The notes beneath the pieces are model-generated. The model saw nothing but the letters and a program-made list of their open reading frames with translations, was not told the DNA's origin and made no database searches. The translations under genes were made by a program, and so were the position numbers. This document shows, one piece after another, positions 51,625 to 64,000 of a stretch of DNA of 64,000 nt (position 1 is the stretch's first letter; each line of letters begins with the position of its first letter). Source of the stretch: Tribonema minus (taxonomy: Eukaryota; Sar; Xanthophyceae; Tribonematales; Tribonemataceae); assembly GCA_017506865.1 (NCBI GenBank), contig JAFCMP010000434.1, forward strand, positions 806,001 through 870,000. Reading direction: 5' to 3'.

Positions 51625-53894
51625 TCAAAATATACTGTTGGCTCTTCCGAACGTGAAATTGGGATCCGTGCCCTTTGGTTTCACGCTCCAGAGAGACACG
51701 TCAAACATGACCGGCGTGTTTGGGGGTATGAAAGGCTCCCTTCCCTTTTCGCCAAATGCCAGCTCCGGAGGGACAGTGATCTGTGATGTAAGCATGCACC
51801 ACCAGCGAGCGATACATCGACAGAGACAGGTCAGCCACATGGCAATTGTGAGCTCCTCCCACATGTATACTTTTGTATTGTGTACATTGACAGGAAACAA
51901 TACCCCCCCGACAATGTGATATTCTCAGAGATGACGCGTTAACTTGTTGCACCGGTACGAGTACAAGTTTTTGTACCGGTTTTAACCCATGACCAGTGGC
52001 GCGCTGCTATGAACGCGTTAACCGGTACGTGTAACTTGCCGTGGGAGGCAACGCGTAAACATCCATCGGTCCCGTAGCTGATGATTTGCGTACACGTTAA
52101 ATTTGCCTGTTCCGCTTTTTTCTGTCGGTGCTCGGAGAATGTTCTGCCGAGGGGAGTACCACGTTGGTAGCGATGACACGTGCGATGTTTGCCAACTTGA
52201 TACGGTTGCGCAGCTAAAAAGGCCTTCAGCTGTGAGCAGGGCGAGGTTGAGTCTGTAAACCTATGTATAGAGACGCGCACGCACTGCTCGGCTGCCTACA
52301 GTACAACAGGTGTCGTAGTACAACAGGTGTCGTACAGAAAGCAGCGATGGTGCACATCACAGCGGCTTTCAGCTTGATGGGCTTATTTCTTGAGTCGGTC
52401 ATCGTGCAGGATATTCCGTGCTGGAATACTTGTACGCGTACTTGTCAAAAAAAATTCTCGCGCGTAGACCGGTGCAAAGATGGCACTACGCGCCATCTCT
52501 GGATATTCTACATTCATTCAACACATGGACGGTATCTTGACTAAAGCATGTCATGTGTGGCACGGAAACACTGTAACCAGCGTGCGTGATCCTTCTCTGC
52601 CTGTCAGGCAGCTTTGCATGTGAAGCACAAAGGCGAGAATGTCCATGTCAAACCTCTTCGAAAATCACATCAACATCAAGCTATGCTGTTCATGACTGAA
52701 TTGTGAAAACTGCACGACGCAACACACTGTCATCCTGGTCCTGACCGCAGCCAAGCCAGATGTGTTGATTGGGTAATTGAAACCTGACCCCTTGTATTTA
52801 TGTGCGTTACAACCACAATCCCCACCTACCTTGCGGCGGCCTCCAACCTTCATACCCTCCATGCCAAGCTGTAAACCTTTGGGCACAGACCCTGGCCCTG
52901 CTTCAGTGCCGTAATTGAATCCCAAAGGACGAGCTGCGAGCCCTGAACTCTCACGGGAGCTTTCCACCTGGAAACCTTTGCAAAACAGGCTGTAATGGAT
53001 AGCCACTCTGTCACCCTCGCGCGGAATAACCCCATCCCCAACCGTCATGTCCTGGTAGATGACCCCACTGCAGCAAGTAAACAGACAAAACATGCGATGA
53101 CAATGTATCCGCCGCGTGCAGGATGTGGGTGTCGGTCACTGTAGTCTACTGCTCAGCAGCCTCTGAAGCCATAACCTCCACTTCATCAATCATTCACGGC
53201 CAGCACAACAATTATGATATTGACACACTCTTAAAAGAGTTGAAGGAGTTTGTGTGCATGAACCAATGCTTTGCCGCTCCTTTGTCTTTTTGCATAGGCT
53301 ACTCATTTGTGCCATTGGCTGACCATCTATGCCGCACTTTGCTGGTACTCTACGAAGTTTTCATTTCTTTCTATGCGTCGACACTGAGATAGCATCTGTA
53401 AAAAATAGAGACTTTACTTTACCTTTCATGTTTACAACATGAACCGCTGAACGACTGTTGTGAGGAAATGTAATCCAAACGACCCCATCGGTGGCAGCTG
53501 CATGTAACTGATTGCATAGCCCTGAAGCTCTGTGTAGCATCTACTTCAGCTTCAGAAGCTTAAGCTGCGTATAGTTTGCATGTAAGCATCGTGTCGCCCA
53601 CCCCCAGTTCTGCAGTTGCTTTTTGAAAAGGGACAGCACGGACGCTGACGCTATCACGTGGGCCATGGCCGGCGCAATTTACCTGGGCAATGCGATTTTA
53701 GGCCCGTCTTTCACTCTGGTAGTCTTGGCGCCAGCGCACGTCGGGGCGAGAACCGCAACAGCAGCAAATCCTCCTGCTTCAAGGAATGCGCGCCTGTTTT
53801 GCGGGCACGACGACATAGTTGGAGCCCATCTGAAGGCTGAAACTATACAGCTGCAGCACCAGACACCGGCTACCAGCAATGAGGGCCAATACAT
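51625..53894 (-). CDS. FKBP-type peptidyl-prolyl isomerase, predicted thylakoid-lumen (Tat-targeted)
   Basis: Three exons with matching phases: 53,683-53,894 (5' end possibly incomplete), 52,830-53,067 and 51,625-51,780. Exon 1 carries a twin-arginine signal (QNRRAFLEAGGFAAVAVLAP, then TCAGA), the hallmark of lumenal proteins imported by the Tat pathway. Exon 2 encodes SGVIYQDMTVGDG, REGDRVAIHYSLFCKG and PKGLQLGMEGMKVGGRRK; exon 3 ITVPPELAFGEKGREPFIPP and NTPVMFDVSLWSVKPKG. These are the FKBP core strands; the usual hydrophobic VIxGW segment reads VPKGLQLGM, as in many lumenal FKBPs, which are often weak isomerases acting in photosystem assembly. A further transit-peptide exon probably lies upstream. 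Which FKBP subtype is uncertain. Confidence 0.85.
51781..52829 (-). other. second FKBP intron, repeat-containing
   Basis: GT-AG intron (GTAGGT ... ATCACAG) of 1,049 bp. It contains clustered CCGGTAC / CGCGTTAACC motifs at 51,940-52,070 and a duplicated GTACAACAGGTGTC at about 52,300. The other FKBP intron (53,068-53,682) shows nothing notable. Confidence 0.6.
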
Positions 53895-53962
53895 GGTTGC
53901 AGAGGCTCCCTCACTCTGATGTGTTGGAAAAAAACTTCAACTATTTGGGAGGGGGGTGAAGT

Positions 53963-54310
53963 TTGCGCGTCGAGCAAAAAGATTTCTTTTTCAGAGATCC
54001 CACCATTAATGACCAGAATTGCTACACTTTGGCAATCGGGTCTTTTGGCAGCATCGGGGAGCAGGGGCGGAAGCTGCTGGAGGCTGTGGCGACGGAGTAT
54101 GCCAGCAGGATGTCAGTGCCCGGAGGAAGTCGCCCGAGAGCTCTTAAGGGCATCGCCCTGGCGCGCTTACGCTCGGCACTGTCGGCAGCGCTCCACATGG
54201 CGTACTCTGGCCGTGTCATGACACACATGGCAGAATCCAGGGGGGGGGGGCACATGGAGGAGGACGTAGGGGAGGATCCCGAGATGCCATTTGGCGGCGG
54301 CGGCGTTTGA
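53963..54310 (+). pseudogene. 3' fragment of a retroelement C-terminal domain
   Basis: The frame encodes QNCYTLAIGSFGSIGEQGRK, then AVATEYASRM and LARLRSALSAALHMAYSGRV. It aligns in plan with AFVPFVQESYGRLGKQTSLF and LSISLARELAERVMAYTRG of the element at 22.6-23.4 kb, so it is a diverged relative of the same retroelement C-terminus. It is immediately followed by two copies of GAGTGGTTGTCGTTG (54,310-54,380). No upstream RT is present. Confidence 0.5.
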
Positions 54311-54419
54311 GTGGTTGTCGTTGCGACACTTTCAGACTGTCATATGAGTGGTTGTCGTTGAGACACTTTCAAAAGTCACACGACATGCAGATTCCGTACA
54401 GCAGCATCAAGTTAGACCA

Positions 54420-55620
54420 TCATCTGGGCTTTTTCGCGCCCTGAGCGAGATTTAATAAAAAGTACACAAGTGCTTTCGCACTCCCCTAGAGTGTTTGTGC
54501 ATGCACGTAGTTACTTACCGCATCAAAAACATCTTTCAAATATAGTATCAGTGGCCGTTTCCACGGGCCGCCATTGGGGGATGGCTGCTCGCAGACAGAG
54601 AACTGGTGGTTCTATAACATGACACTGTCGTGCACATGTGTTTGTGTGTGTGTTCGTGGTTGTGTGTTTTCATATGTGCTTGTGACCAAGTGTTTTGCCG
54701 CGTGGCATTAGCGTTATGGTATGCCCAGAGGTATAGGGTAAAAGTACACCATGCGCCAGCGTTATGGTATGCCCAGAGGTATAGGGTAAAATAAAAGTAC
54801 ACCATGCAGAGACACGGGAGGCCTTAAAGTGGGTCTGGTCGTGTAGAGGCAGTAGCTTAGGCACTTTGGTGCAGCATAATAGTGGGGACCGATCAAGGTT
54901 TGGGTGGGGTTTGTTGGGGTTGGGTTGGACTCTTCGTAACAACAGCATTGATACCCTTAGCACCAGTGCCTGGTGCCCAGTGATCATTTTGCCTGGAGGC
55001 GTGATTCAGACGTGTCAGCATGGTCCTCAGTTCTGGGCGCTGTCAAAGGCGACCCAGGCCTGCTTTTTCAAGACAAGACAAATGTGCCTCACGGCTGGGC
55101 AACCCTAAGTAGGGTTTGGGTGTGGGGTGTTGGTGGTAGTGTGAAGAGGGGGAAGCCTGTTTGCGGTTGAGTCTCTCTTCGGAGAAGGAATGTTGCATTG
55201 AGTGCACATCCAAAGAGAGGGCTTTTCGCGCCCCTTGCGAAGCAAAATCAATAAAAGTCCACCATGCGCCCTGAGCGAGAATTAATAAAAAGTACACTAT
55301 ATGCTTGCATTTTGACTACACACCAAACTATAACAATGCGGCTCATGTCTACAAGCTGTTGATTTGGCGCGCCAGCTTTGAGTCAACAGCAGGTTGGCGC
55401 ACTGCGCGTTGCAGAGGCTGATCAACGAATAAAAAATAGACAACTTCACCGGTGAAGTTGCGTAGGGTGTGAAAATGTCAGTGCTAGCATGCTTTTACAC
55501 TCCAGGGTGTCTACACGCACGTCACTGACCGCATCAACAACATGTTTGAAATATTTAGCATTAGTAGTCGTTCATGCGGGGGGCCATTGGGGGATAGCTG
55601 CCGCCAGTCGCAAACAGACA
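54420..55620. repeat. duplicated intergenic segments between FKBP and gamma-COP
   Basis: GCGCCCTGAGCGAGA(T/A)TTAATAAAAAGTACAC occurs near 54,437 and 55,267. A longer stretch (CTTACCGCATCAAAAACAT ... GCCATTGGGGGATGG, 54,515-54,585) recurs with changes at 55,525-55,600. A 46-54-bp unit ending AAAAGTACACCATG is tandemly repeated at 54,709-54,806. No gene is supported up to 56,073, where gamma-COP ends. Confidence 0.55.
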
Positions 55621-56073
55621 AGCTTAGCAGGATGGCTGAACTGCGCATTGGAGGACAGCTCCATGACTTCAACCGATGTGTACATCTACACGGTCACACC
55701 GTCGGGGGCGTCCAACCACATGTGGTTGCAAGCTGAAATGCTGATGGATGCGATGAGTGGAGGCATGTTGCTCGGGTTTGCTGCGTAGCTGACATGCGTG
55801 TAGCGCTACTTTATGTGTTCAACCTGGGAAGCCTTCAAAAGCCGTTGGGACAGACAGTCGCAGGCGTACATGCTCGTTCAATGCTGCAGCAAACCTTAGA
55901 TGTAGAATCTGACTGGCGACAAAAACCAAGCAAGAGCAGATGGCAACAGCTTTGTGGTGTCTCGTACATTCGCGCTGCTGTCGACAGCCCTCGTTGCTGG
56001 CTGTCGAGAGCATTCGAAATGAATATTCATCTGCAGCTCACTCTGAGGCTCTGTGGTTGCCAGCAGTGATGCG

Positions 56074-59000
56074 TCATCTGATGCAGTCTGCCACCATGCG
56101 TGAAACATCTGGATCATCGCTCCTGACGGCTATCTTCAGCACACACCCAATCGTGTCGTTGCTCTGCGTGATGGCAAGTTGCGCCCTCACCAGCACAGGC
56201 TTGCTGCCCACAAATACACCGCTGAGGTGCAAAGTATGTGGCGGTGGCAGTCCGGCGCTGTTGCAGCACAAACATGCACAAAGCCATGGTGCATTAGTCA
56301 AGCACTAATACCATCTGATATGTCCTACACTACGCAAGCCATGCAGGTGACTAAACTAAATGCAAATGTAGCAACAAAGAAAACCAAGCAGTGCCAAACT
56401 ATTTCGCACACTGCAACCCATGTGCACATGCTCTGTTTTTTAACCAAAAGCGTCCAAGACACGGTACCTAGTCTGCCTGCAAGCGCTGTCGTGCAAATCA
56501 AGCAATTCTGACACCCTTGCCACCGCGCTCTCACCTGGTTCCAGTGGGTTTGATGGCCGCCGTGCCATCACAGGGCTGCATGCCCAGAAAATCAAGCACA
56601 CCTGCGACTGCTTCGTCAAGTCGCCTGAACTGCAAAGCAAACTTCTCCAGCACCTCTCCTTCAGGGCCCATCTGCTCCCAAGAACGCCGGAAGTCGCCCA
56701 CATTGACCTTGGCCATGAAGTCAGATGTGCTCAGCTGCAAACGAAGAAAAGCAAGTACAAAATATGTCAGCATTACTCGTGTGCGCAACAGACTATGGTG
56801 GAGTCGCATGTGACCAGACTCTGAAAGAAAAGCGTACGCCTCGATAACGCAGTCTCACGAGTGGATGATTCCTTTGTGACTCAACAGATGCGCAACGCTG
56901 GCACTGCAGGTATGGTCCATGAAGGAACAACTGACTCCGCACTCCACAAGATTATGTTATGTGTATATGAGGTGAAATTTGCAAAAACATTTTACTGAAG
57001 ATTTCTAGATTGACCAACCCATTGCCAGCAGCGGGCAGGGAAAAGGTGTATCTGCCCAAATACCAGTAGTGCGCTGTTGTGCACATGAAGCGCCAAAAAT
57101 CCACATGAAGCTGTTCGCAGGACAAGGACCACAGCAGAAGCAGGTGAAAAGTGACTTACTTCAACCTCCTCCAGAGGGTATTCCTCTGGGAAACCCTCAG
57201 CATCTTCATCTGCCTCGCCACTTTGAGGGTCACAGTCCACCACCTACAAAACAAAAACAAGACAGGTGTGCAATTCTAAAATGAGTGGATCACATTGCGC
57301 AACCGTCAAGAGTGTACGACCCCACGGCTGTCGAACAACGTGGGGTGCAAGGAACCTGGCCAGCGACGAAGAGGCAACAGAATTTGCAGCGCCCAAGTTC
57401 AAGTTCAGCGGATCATTCACAGCACATCACGCTTTCAGAATGACAGACAGGCACTTGTGTGTGTGAATTGTGCTCAACAAAGTGCTGGTGAAGCAGTGTG
57501 CCGCATCCCTGTGCATTCAGTCATTGACAGGCTTGCGCCGTCATGGCTTTTAAGAGTTCCATTAAGAGTTCCATCTGCATCTGCAGTGCAACAAACACAA
57601 CTGTACAAAAATGTCATTTATGACATACTTCCAAGCACCATATTCATCTTAGTGACGAAATGAATCACCAAGTACCAATGTGCCTGAACCCCGAAAGTGC
57701 GTGTTCACAGACCGAACAGTACGACAAGATAGCTATGTGCATCATGCAGAATAAGCATGATACTGATTATGCGATGCAGTGCTGAAGAATGCCAGTATTG
57801 ACCCTGTTGGTCTAGACCACCAGCAGATGCACGGGCACCAGCACTGAATGAAGTACATGCAACATACTGAAGCAGAGAGACACATTGAGATAGCCCTGTG
57901 TGGCAGTAGTGCAACCAACCTACACCGCCCACAGTAGCTGAGCCCATCGTTTAAGAAGTAGCACGGCGTTCCCCATTGAACGCCACACCCATGCCAGGAT
58001 ACACCATCACTCGTGTATTGCAGAGCTGTAGTTCTGATGACGCAGGCTGAAGCAAGTGTGACTCAGACCTTCTTGCTAGATGGGAGCCATGTTGCACTGC
58101 CATGGTCAGGCTTGTACGAAATGCTTTCAGCTCCATACATTTCAGAGATATACTTCAAAAGTACATGCGGCATCAAGAAGCCTCAAATTGTGAAGTATGG
58201 TGACGTCCACATGGCTGCATGCCGCATGCTGGCTGCTGATACATAACCACAGACTGCACCCGCTTCAGTGTGTGACACCACACCCATAAATCTGCCGTTG
58301 TGGACTCTCGCGTTGAGCGCGGTGCATTTGGCAAGCAGTTTGCTACAGTTTGCCAGTGGATGATTGGGGGGGGTACACCCAGTCCCAGCAAGAGTAGTTG
58401 CTATGCAGCTAGAACGAGAGTTGTGTCATGTAGACCTGCAAACCGCTGCCACGTTGTGTGTGAGGTTTGGTATCCTTTTGCCAACAGCAGCAGCTGGTAA
58501 AACTGCCGGCTCTCTTAAATGCGTCTACCACCAGTACGATGCAACTTCAAGGGATAATAATGCATTTGGCTGACCTTGAAGTGCAGCTCACACGTGAAGG
58601 TCACAGGCTCGATAGCCACTTCAGTAGCCCGGCTGAGCACTACGTAACAATGGCCTGTTTGGTCGTACTTGAGAGTGGGGAGGGGTATGCTGCCCACCAC
58701 GGAGTACAGCTCTGGTTCGCTGCCTTCCACGGTTACGCCAACCTGCAAGTCATCGGCATCGGAACCAACACCAGCAATAGTGCATCTGATCAGCATACCA
58801 TCAACGGTGAGTCCTGAGATGTGAACACACTTGAATCACATGGCAGTCAGGCGTCCACCTACCAACTGTAGCTCCTGGTTGTGTGTGTGCCCAGTGCTAT
58901 GCTTGCACACAAATCCTAGACCATGCAGAATGACCACAGTTCTTAGAAGCAATGTGGAGGTGCAGCGCAAAGCCACTGTTGAAAAACTGCCGCTTTGTCA

Positions 59001-62000
59001 GTACACAATGGGTGGGTTTGCAACGCTGCTGCCTAGCAAACATGAAGCGAGATGCAAGCAGCAAAGAACGTCAGCAACAGGTTGCCCATGACTGATCTTC
59101 AGGCTTGTGTATGGATGCACCAACAGCCGCCAGCAGACCTTGACTGAGCAGCAGCAGCGTCCAGTAGAGCAACCTTAGACTCCTTCGTTTTCATGGAAGG
59201 TCACATATGCTTACGCGAGCAACTTGCAACATGCATGAGTCGTACTTGTACAGCCATGGCGGCGTGCAGCAGTGCATCACTTGGAACAGCTCTCTGTGCA
59301 TGGCAAGGTGACTGTTTCTGCGCTGAACGAAGATCAGGAACTTGGACTGTCATTGACACTGCCAAGGCAAAGTGCTCTTTACGAAACAATTTGATGCATC
59401 CGTTTGCAGGCCATGCAGTAACAAGTCGATCATGTGCGTCCAAGTCAGAGGAGCGATGTGTGCTGGTAGCACTTGCATCAGATTTGTCACTGACGAGAAT
59501 AATATGTTCATGGTCTGTTGTCAATTCATGTCAAGCCACTTGCCTCAGTCAGCATCTGGTCCGCGATGGTGTTGTGCACTGAGAAATCCAGTACCACGTG
59601 TGCGTCGAAGATGTGCTTAACACATCGCACCACGTACTCTGTTTCGCTTTCAGTGAGAGGCACAGGCGCGGTGCTGCGGAATACGCGACCCAAGGCTGCA
59701 AGCTCTGGTATCTGAGAGCGAAGATTTTGGCAATAACATGTCGCAAGGCAAGCAGAATCACTGTTGAGATGTTGTCAAGTAAAGTTTGGTGGCAATGATG
59801 TGCTCTGAATGCAGACAGGCCACAGGCACAAGTTGACAAGCACTTCAGCTAATTGCGTGCGCACTGGGCAAACCAGTGACTGCAATAGGTACTGCCTACC
59901 ACTCAAGACCAATGCACTTCAAGGGTAGCGAGCACATAGACGATGGGGTCCTGGTTGATGATGCACTGATGCTTTGCCATTATTGACTGGAAGATCATGG
60001 AGTGAGTGTTGTCACATGGAGCACTTTTCTGCTGCAGGTGACCAAGCGCAACTGCACGTCATCACTGCATAATGTCCAAAACAACAATCCAGGACACGTT
60101 TGAGCGCCGAGACCATTGCCCCCCCCCCCCCGCCCCCCCTTCCGCTACTGAACGGCATGCGACAGCAGTGGCAAACACAAAGATGTTGACGTCTAGGATG
60201 CACAATGCAAACATTCCAACAATGATTGGTGGTCATAGGTTACGCCTGTCCCTGTAAGACGACCGACACAAGGCTGTGCCTACATACAAGCAACTGTTAC
60301 TTCACAAGTTTCAGGCAACAGATGTAATGAAACAATTGAGCCTGAATGTAAGCTCCGTCAAAAGCGCATGGCGACATTCAATTACTCACCATAAATATTG
60401 GTATCATTTATAACTGATGGTGAACACCAGCAAACTTCTGGTGTTGACAAGGCATCAGAGCGAATTTCATGTCCCATTCAAGGTAAATATTCAACCAACA
60501 TCTGCTTTCTGGCACATGAGTGTCGAACGAGAAAACATTGTTGCTGCCTATGTAGGTCCCCAGGTTAGCTGCAGGATGACCATGCACATCAACAGATGAC
60601 AAGACATCTCCACCTTGCCAAATGCTGTACCACTCAATAAGCACCCACCTTGTACAGCTCCGCGGTAGGGTCTGCGGTAGCAGGAGCAGAAGCTGCTGTA
60701 GGTGCAACACGTGAGTCGCCTCCGCCAAACCCACCGCCTGCACCCGCCAGGGGCTTGGAAGCGGCAGAAGTGCCTTTGGTCAAAGGTGCAGGGACATGCT
60801 CCTCGACCACTGGCAGCGTGCTGAAAAGTAGTGGCTGCGCTTGAGCAGTCCCTGACTGCATGGACAGTGCGTACAGCCCCACTGCCCGCTCCAGGCTTGC
60901 AAAGCTCATTGGCAATCCGTCCAGCATCAGGTGCGCTGCCTCACTGGTTTCCGCATCACCATCCAGGGCATCTTCTTCCACTGGTTCTGACTGGTGGTTT
61001 TCATCCCCGCCAGCATCAGCCTCACCATCGCCAGCAGCGGGCATTGATGCAAGCAGCTTTATGGCAACTGTAGCCCTGTCCCTGACCTGCAAAGCATTGA
61101 TTACAAACAAAGGAACCGCCATGTAGGGTGAGTCTCTCACAAAGGGTATTGGATAAAGAGATGTTCACATTGTCGGACTGTGAAGCTAGTTTGCGAGATG
61201 AGCAGATTTCTCTGTAGCGCTTTTGTGTCATCACAGCGCACCATCAGCGTTGGAAGTGCTAGGCAGTCGATGCCCTTCTGAACCTTGACTGTCACAAGCA
61301 CTTAAATATACACCAGAGCTTGGTCTGTAAAACTACGAAAACGGCATTAATGACTGCTTTTCACCAAAGTAGCTTGCAGCTCTGGTGCTGTGGATATAGT
61401 GGGATCATCGTAGGCTTCACGGTGAGTCCATTCTGATCACATGAAGCAAAAGTGCAGTCCAGGTCCAGCCATGATGAATCCAAGGCTCCTACCATCATCA
61501 TTATTGGTACACTCTGCCATGAAATCACAGCACCAGTGATGGCAGAACTCAAGATGCACAAGCCTGTGGAGACATGCGTCTTGTATGGGCAACACACAGC
61601 CTGTCAAGCATATAAACATGTGGATATTGAAGACACATGGAATATACTTGCGGTAGTATTTATTATTTCTACTTGTGAGCCATAGGAGAGATGTTGCGGC
61701 CAAATCATTTGCGTGCCTTGGATAGCTACATATACCATGCAAGAAATGCCGGTAGTGTCAAGGGGTGTACAAGGCGGATGATGCTTACTCAGGATGTGAA
61801 AGAGTGCAAGCATTGCTGTTGTAACTTATCCACTCATGATCGAGCTGACTGATGCAAACAACCTGCATGCTTCCTGCTTCATTCTACTTCAAATTGTAAC
61901 GAGAGTGAGACATACCTCATCGTCCTCATCAGCCAGGCTCCGCTTGAGCAGCACGGTGATGCTGGGCCTGAGAGAGGGGACCTTGGCAGCAAACTTTGCC

Positions 62001-63371
62001 AGCGACGACACAGCTGCTGCACGCACAGCAGCGTTCTCCAAGATGACGCGGTTGTAAATGAAGCGGATGTAGCGCGCTGGTGCGGAGGTGCTGGGGCCCA
62101 AGGCCCCCACCAGGTGCAGTATCTGTGTGCTGAGGGCAGTGTACTCGCAGTCCTCAATGAAGTCGCACAGGTGGAACAGGCTGGTCTCCTTGGTGTCCGG
62201 GATGGCAGACATGAGCTCAACGATGCAGTCGGTGATGGCTTTCTTGAAGTCAAAGCCGCCTTCCTCGCGCAGGAATGTAGCCAGGAAGCCGACCAGCACC
62301 CTGTGCTTCTGGGGGTACCGCAAGCACAACTGCAACAAGAGGCATCAAGACAACAATCTATCAGCTCTCAAACCTTCATCACCACAAGTTGCCGATGTTG
62401 ACATATCGTACTTGAACTTTACTGCATGCACTGTGCTTCCTTTGCCTGATTGTTGCTGCAATGCATCAATGAAGCATCCAATAAGCCAAAGCTGTAAGCG
62501 GACTGATGACTGATCACTGACAGACTACAGAAGTTTGGTAGAAATTGCTCTGTGTTCATTCAACGTTAAATGTGAAGTGGTTTCAGCGAAAGCATGTTGT
62601 GCTTCCCGACTCAAGAGCAGCTACAGGTTGTCAGACCTGTCCAAGGCATATGGAAGCATGAGATGAATGTAGGGGCAAGGATAGCAGACGCACCTGTCGG
62701 ATGGCATGCACCACAATGATCTTGAACTCATCGGCGATCTCGTTCATGAAGGTGCTGATCTGTAGGGCAGCAGAGCAGGGTAGGGAGAAAAAAATGTGAT
62801 GCATTGACCGCAGAGCACAAAGCAGCAAATGCTAACACAGCAAAAGATCAGCAGGCGCAGGACGCTGGACCCGATTCTGACGACACAAGCCTCACTGCGC
62901 ACCCCTCCCTCTCAAGCAAGGTGGGACCAGCAAGTGATGAGGTGTAGATCACACACAACAAAATGTACAATGGTTTGAGAAGGCGCCAATTTTTCACAGA
63001 CGAGCAGGTTGTGCCATGACTGCATGACACCCATAATCTCTACACAAGCTGCATGCCATGGCTCTGTATGCCACCAATACCTGCAGCTACTACTGGAGTA
63101 CAAGTCCAATCACCACAATATAAGTCTAGCGCACACATAAAGCACCACACACGATAATGCGGATCATGCAATTTTGTGTGACACAGGGGCTTGGCACTAG
63201 TACTGACAAAACGGCCCACATCACCATACAATAAAATAGTGTGCCATGGGGCTCGCCGCACCTGCTTCAACAGTCAGGATTACACTATAACTTGCCTGCT
63301 TCATGAGCCTGTCCACGCTGCCCTCTGTCCCGGTCTTGAGCAAGGTAGTGATGGCCAGGGTGGCTATGCTC
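56074..63371 (-). CDS. COPG: coatomer subunit gamma (gamma-COP), C-terminal ~600 residues; 5' part outside the window
   Basis: A COPI coat subunit of Golgi vesicles. Nine exons: 63,296-63,371; 62,694-62,759; 61,916-62,329; 60,649-61,086; 59,544-59,711; 58,575-58,742; 57,160-57,243; 56,535-56,734; 56,074-56,257. Phases agree throughout, giving 599 codons including the stop. Diagnostic stretches are [80 protein letters not shown] (adaptin-like solenoid), then an acidic Ala/Pro-rich linker, then the appendage: [50 protein letters not shown] and [16 protein letters not shown]. Gamma-COP is ~890 residues, so about 290 lie beyond 64,000. Two introns (after 63,296 and after 59,544) begin GCAAGT instead of GT. 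Confidence 0.93.
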
Positions 63372-64000
63372 CTGCAGAAGCATGTCAAGTGGCAGTGTAC
63401 ATACCTGTTATCCGCATGTGCTGACGAGTGCAGAATGATGTTATAACCATGTTTTGATTGTCTTACAGCCTAGAGTTACTCGTGCACACGTGCGTCAGCA
63501 CTCAAAATCATCAACCAATCTTGCAATAGCATGCATGGTGTGGTGAGCTCCCATCAACTGTGGGTACATTGCTGCTTGAAATTAATTGATGAACACTCAG
63601 CAACAAGCTCGCAGCACGGAGCTCAACATGAGAATTGAGAAGGCTGCAGTTCCACCACTGTTGTGCGCCACAGCTTTGGGTAGTAATGTCCGCCCAGTTG
63701 CACAAAACGCAATATACATTGGCAAGGCACTAATGTAATGTACGTTGGCAAGCAATTGTAGAACCCAAGATGGCGTGGCATGCATGATTGACGAATATTG
63801 TTGTTCTGGTCACACACCTCTCCTACGAGATCCACGTAGCTATCCTAGATGAAGACGGTGGCATGTATTGATGAAGCCTCGGATCATGCAGCACTGGAGA
63901 CTCGAGCAATTATTTGTACATTGAGAGAGTCTAGTGTAGCTGCAGAACTGCCTACGCGACACCTGGCTGCACATGCAGCTGCATGAAGCGCAGCAACCTC
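63372..64000 (-). other. gamma-COP intron; no exon recognised
   Basis: The next upstream gamma-COP exon (expected to end just before SIATLAIT) was not found here, so this is presumably one long intron reaching the window edge. Nothing else is recognised. Confidence 0.45.

Overview
The window reads as nuclear DNA of a eukaryotic, probably chlorophycean, green alga. Genes are split by GT-AG introns whose acceptors are nearly always CTGCAG or a close variant. One gene encodes a chloroplast thylakoid-lumen immunophilin and another a COPI coat subunit. The retroelement content and the EsV-1-7-type zinc repeats fit that lineage. There is no bacterial operon structure, rRNA or CRISPR. The species is not identified.

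Layout. (1) 0.1-19.1 kb is dominated by one large minus-strand gene (16,303 to 3,660). It encodes a secreted or surface beta-helix (Pmp-like repeat) protein with a Cys-rich module and a multi-pass membrane C-terminus. Partial copies of that C-terminus lie on both sides (0.1-1.5 kb and 18.5-19.1 kb). Inside the gene is a tandem array of about 250-bp exon+intron units, and a young Copia retrotransposon (8,101-13,196) sits in an intron. A divergent pair of unknown paralogs lies at 1.5-2.9 kb. (2) 19.3-22.1 kb is a PIF/Harbinger-like DNA transposon with a broken transposase. (3) 22.1-26.3 kb is a ~400-bp satellite, partly in inverted orientation, hit twice by 5'-truncated non-LTR-type elements. 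(4) 26.3-31.5 kb holds a candidate NYN-nuclease/zinc-finger gene and a plus-strand gene with about twelve EsV-1-7-like zinc repeats leading into a Vsr-like nuclease-like domain. (5) 31.7-51.6 kb is repeat-rich: minisatellites, a TIR element, three Ty3/Gypsy remnants in both orientations, LTR-like repeats, a perfect 69-bp palindrome and an AT-rich insertion that may be organellar. (6) 51.6-64 kb returns to housekeeping genes, both on the minus strand: a Tat-targeted FKBP-type isomerase (three exons) and the 3' two thirds of gamma-COP (nine exons reconstructed, phases consistent), with repeat debris between them.

The host genes do not form one pathway. The coherent story is genome dynamics: tandem exon duplication, retroelement insertion into introns, inverted-duplication scars and satellite growth. 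The best candidate for an unusual biological system is the zinc-repeat array joined to a nuclease-like domain at 28.3-31.5 kb, although its present copy carries frameshifts.
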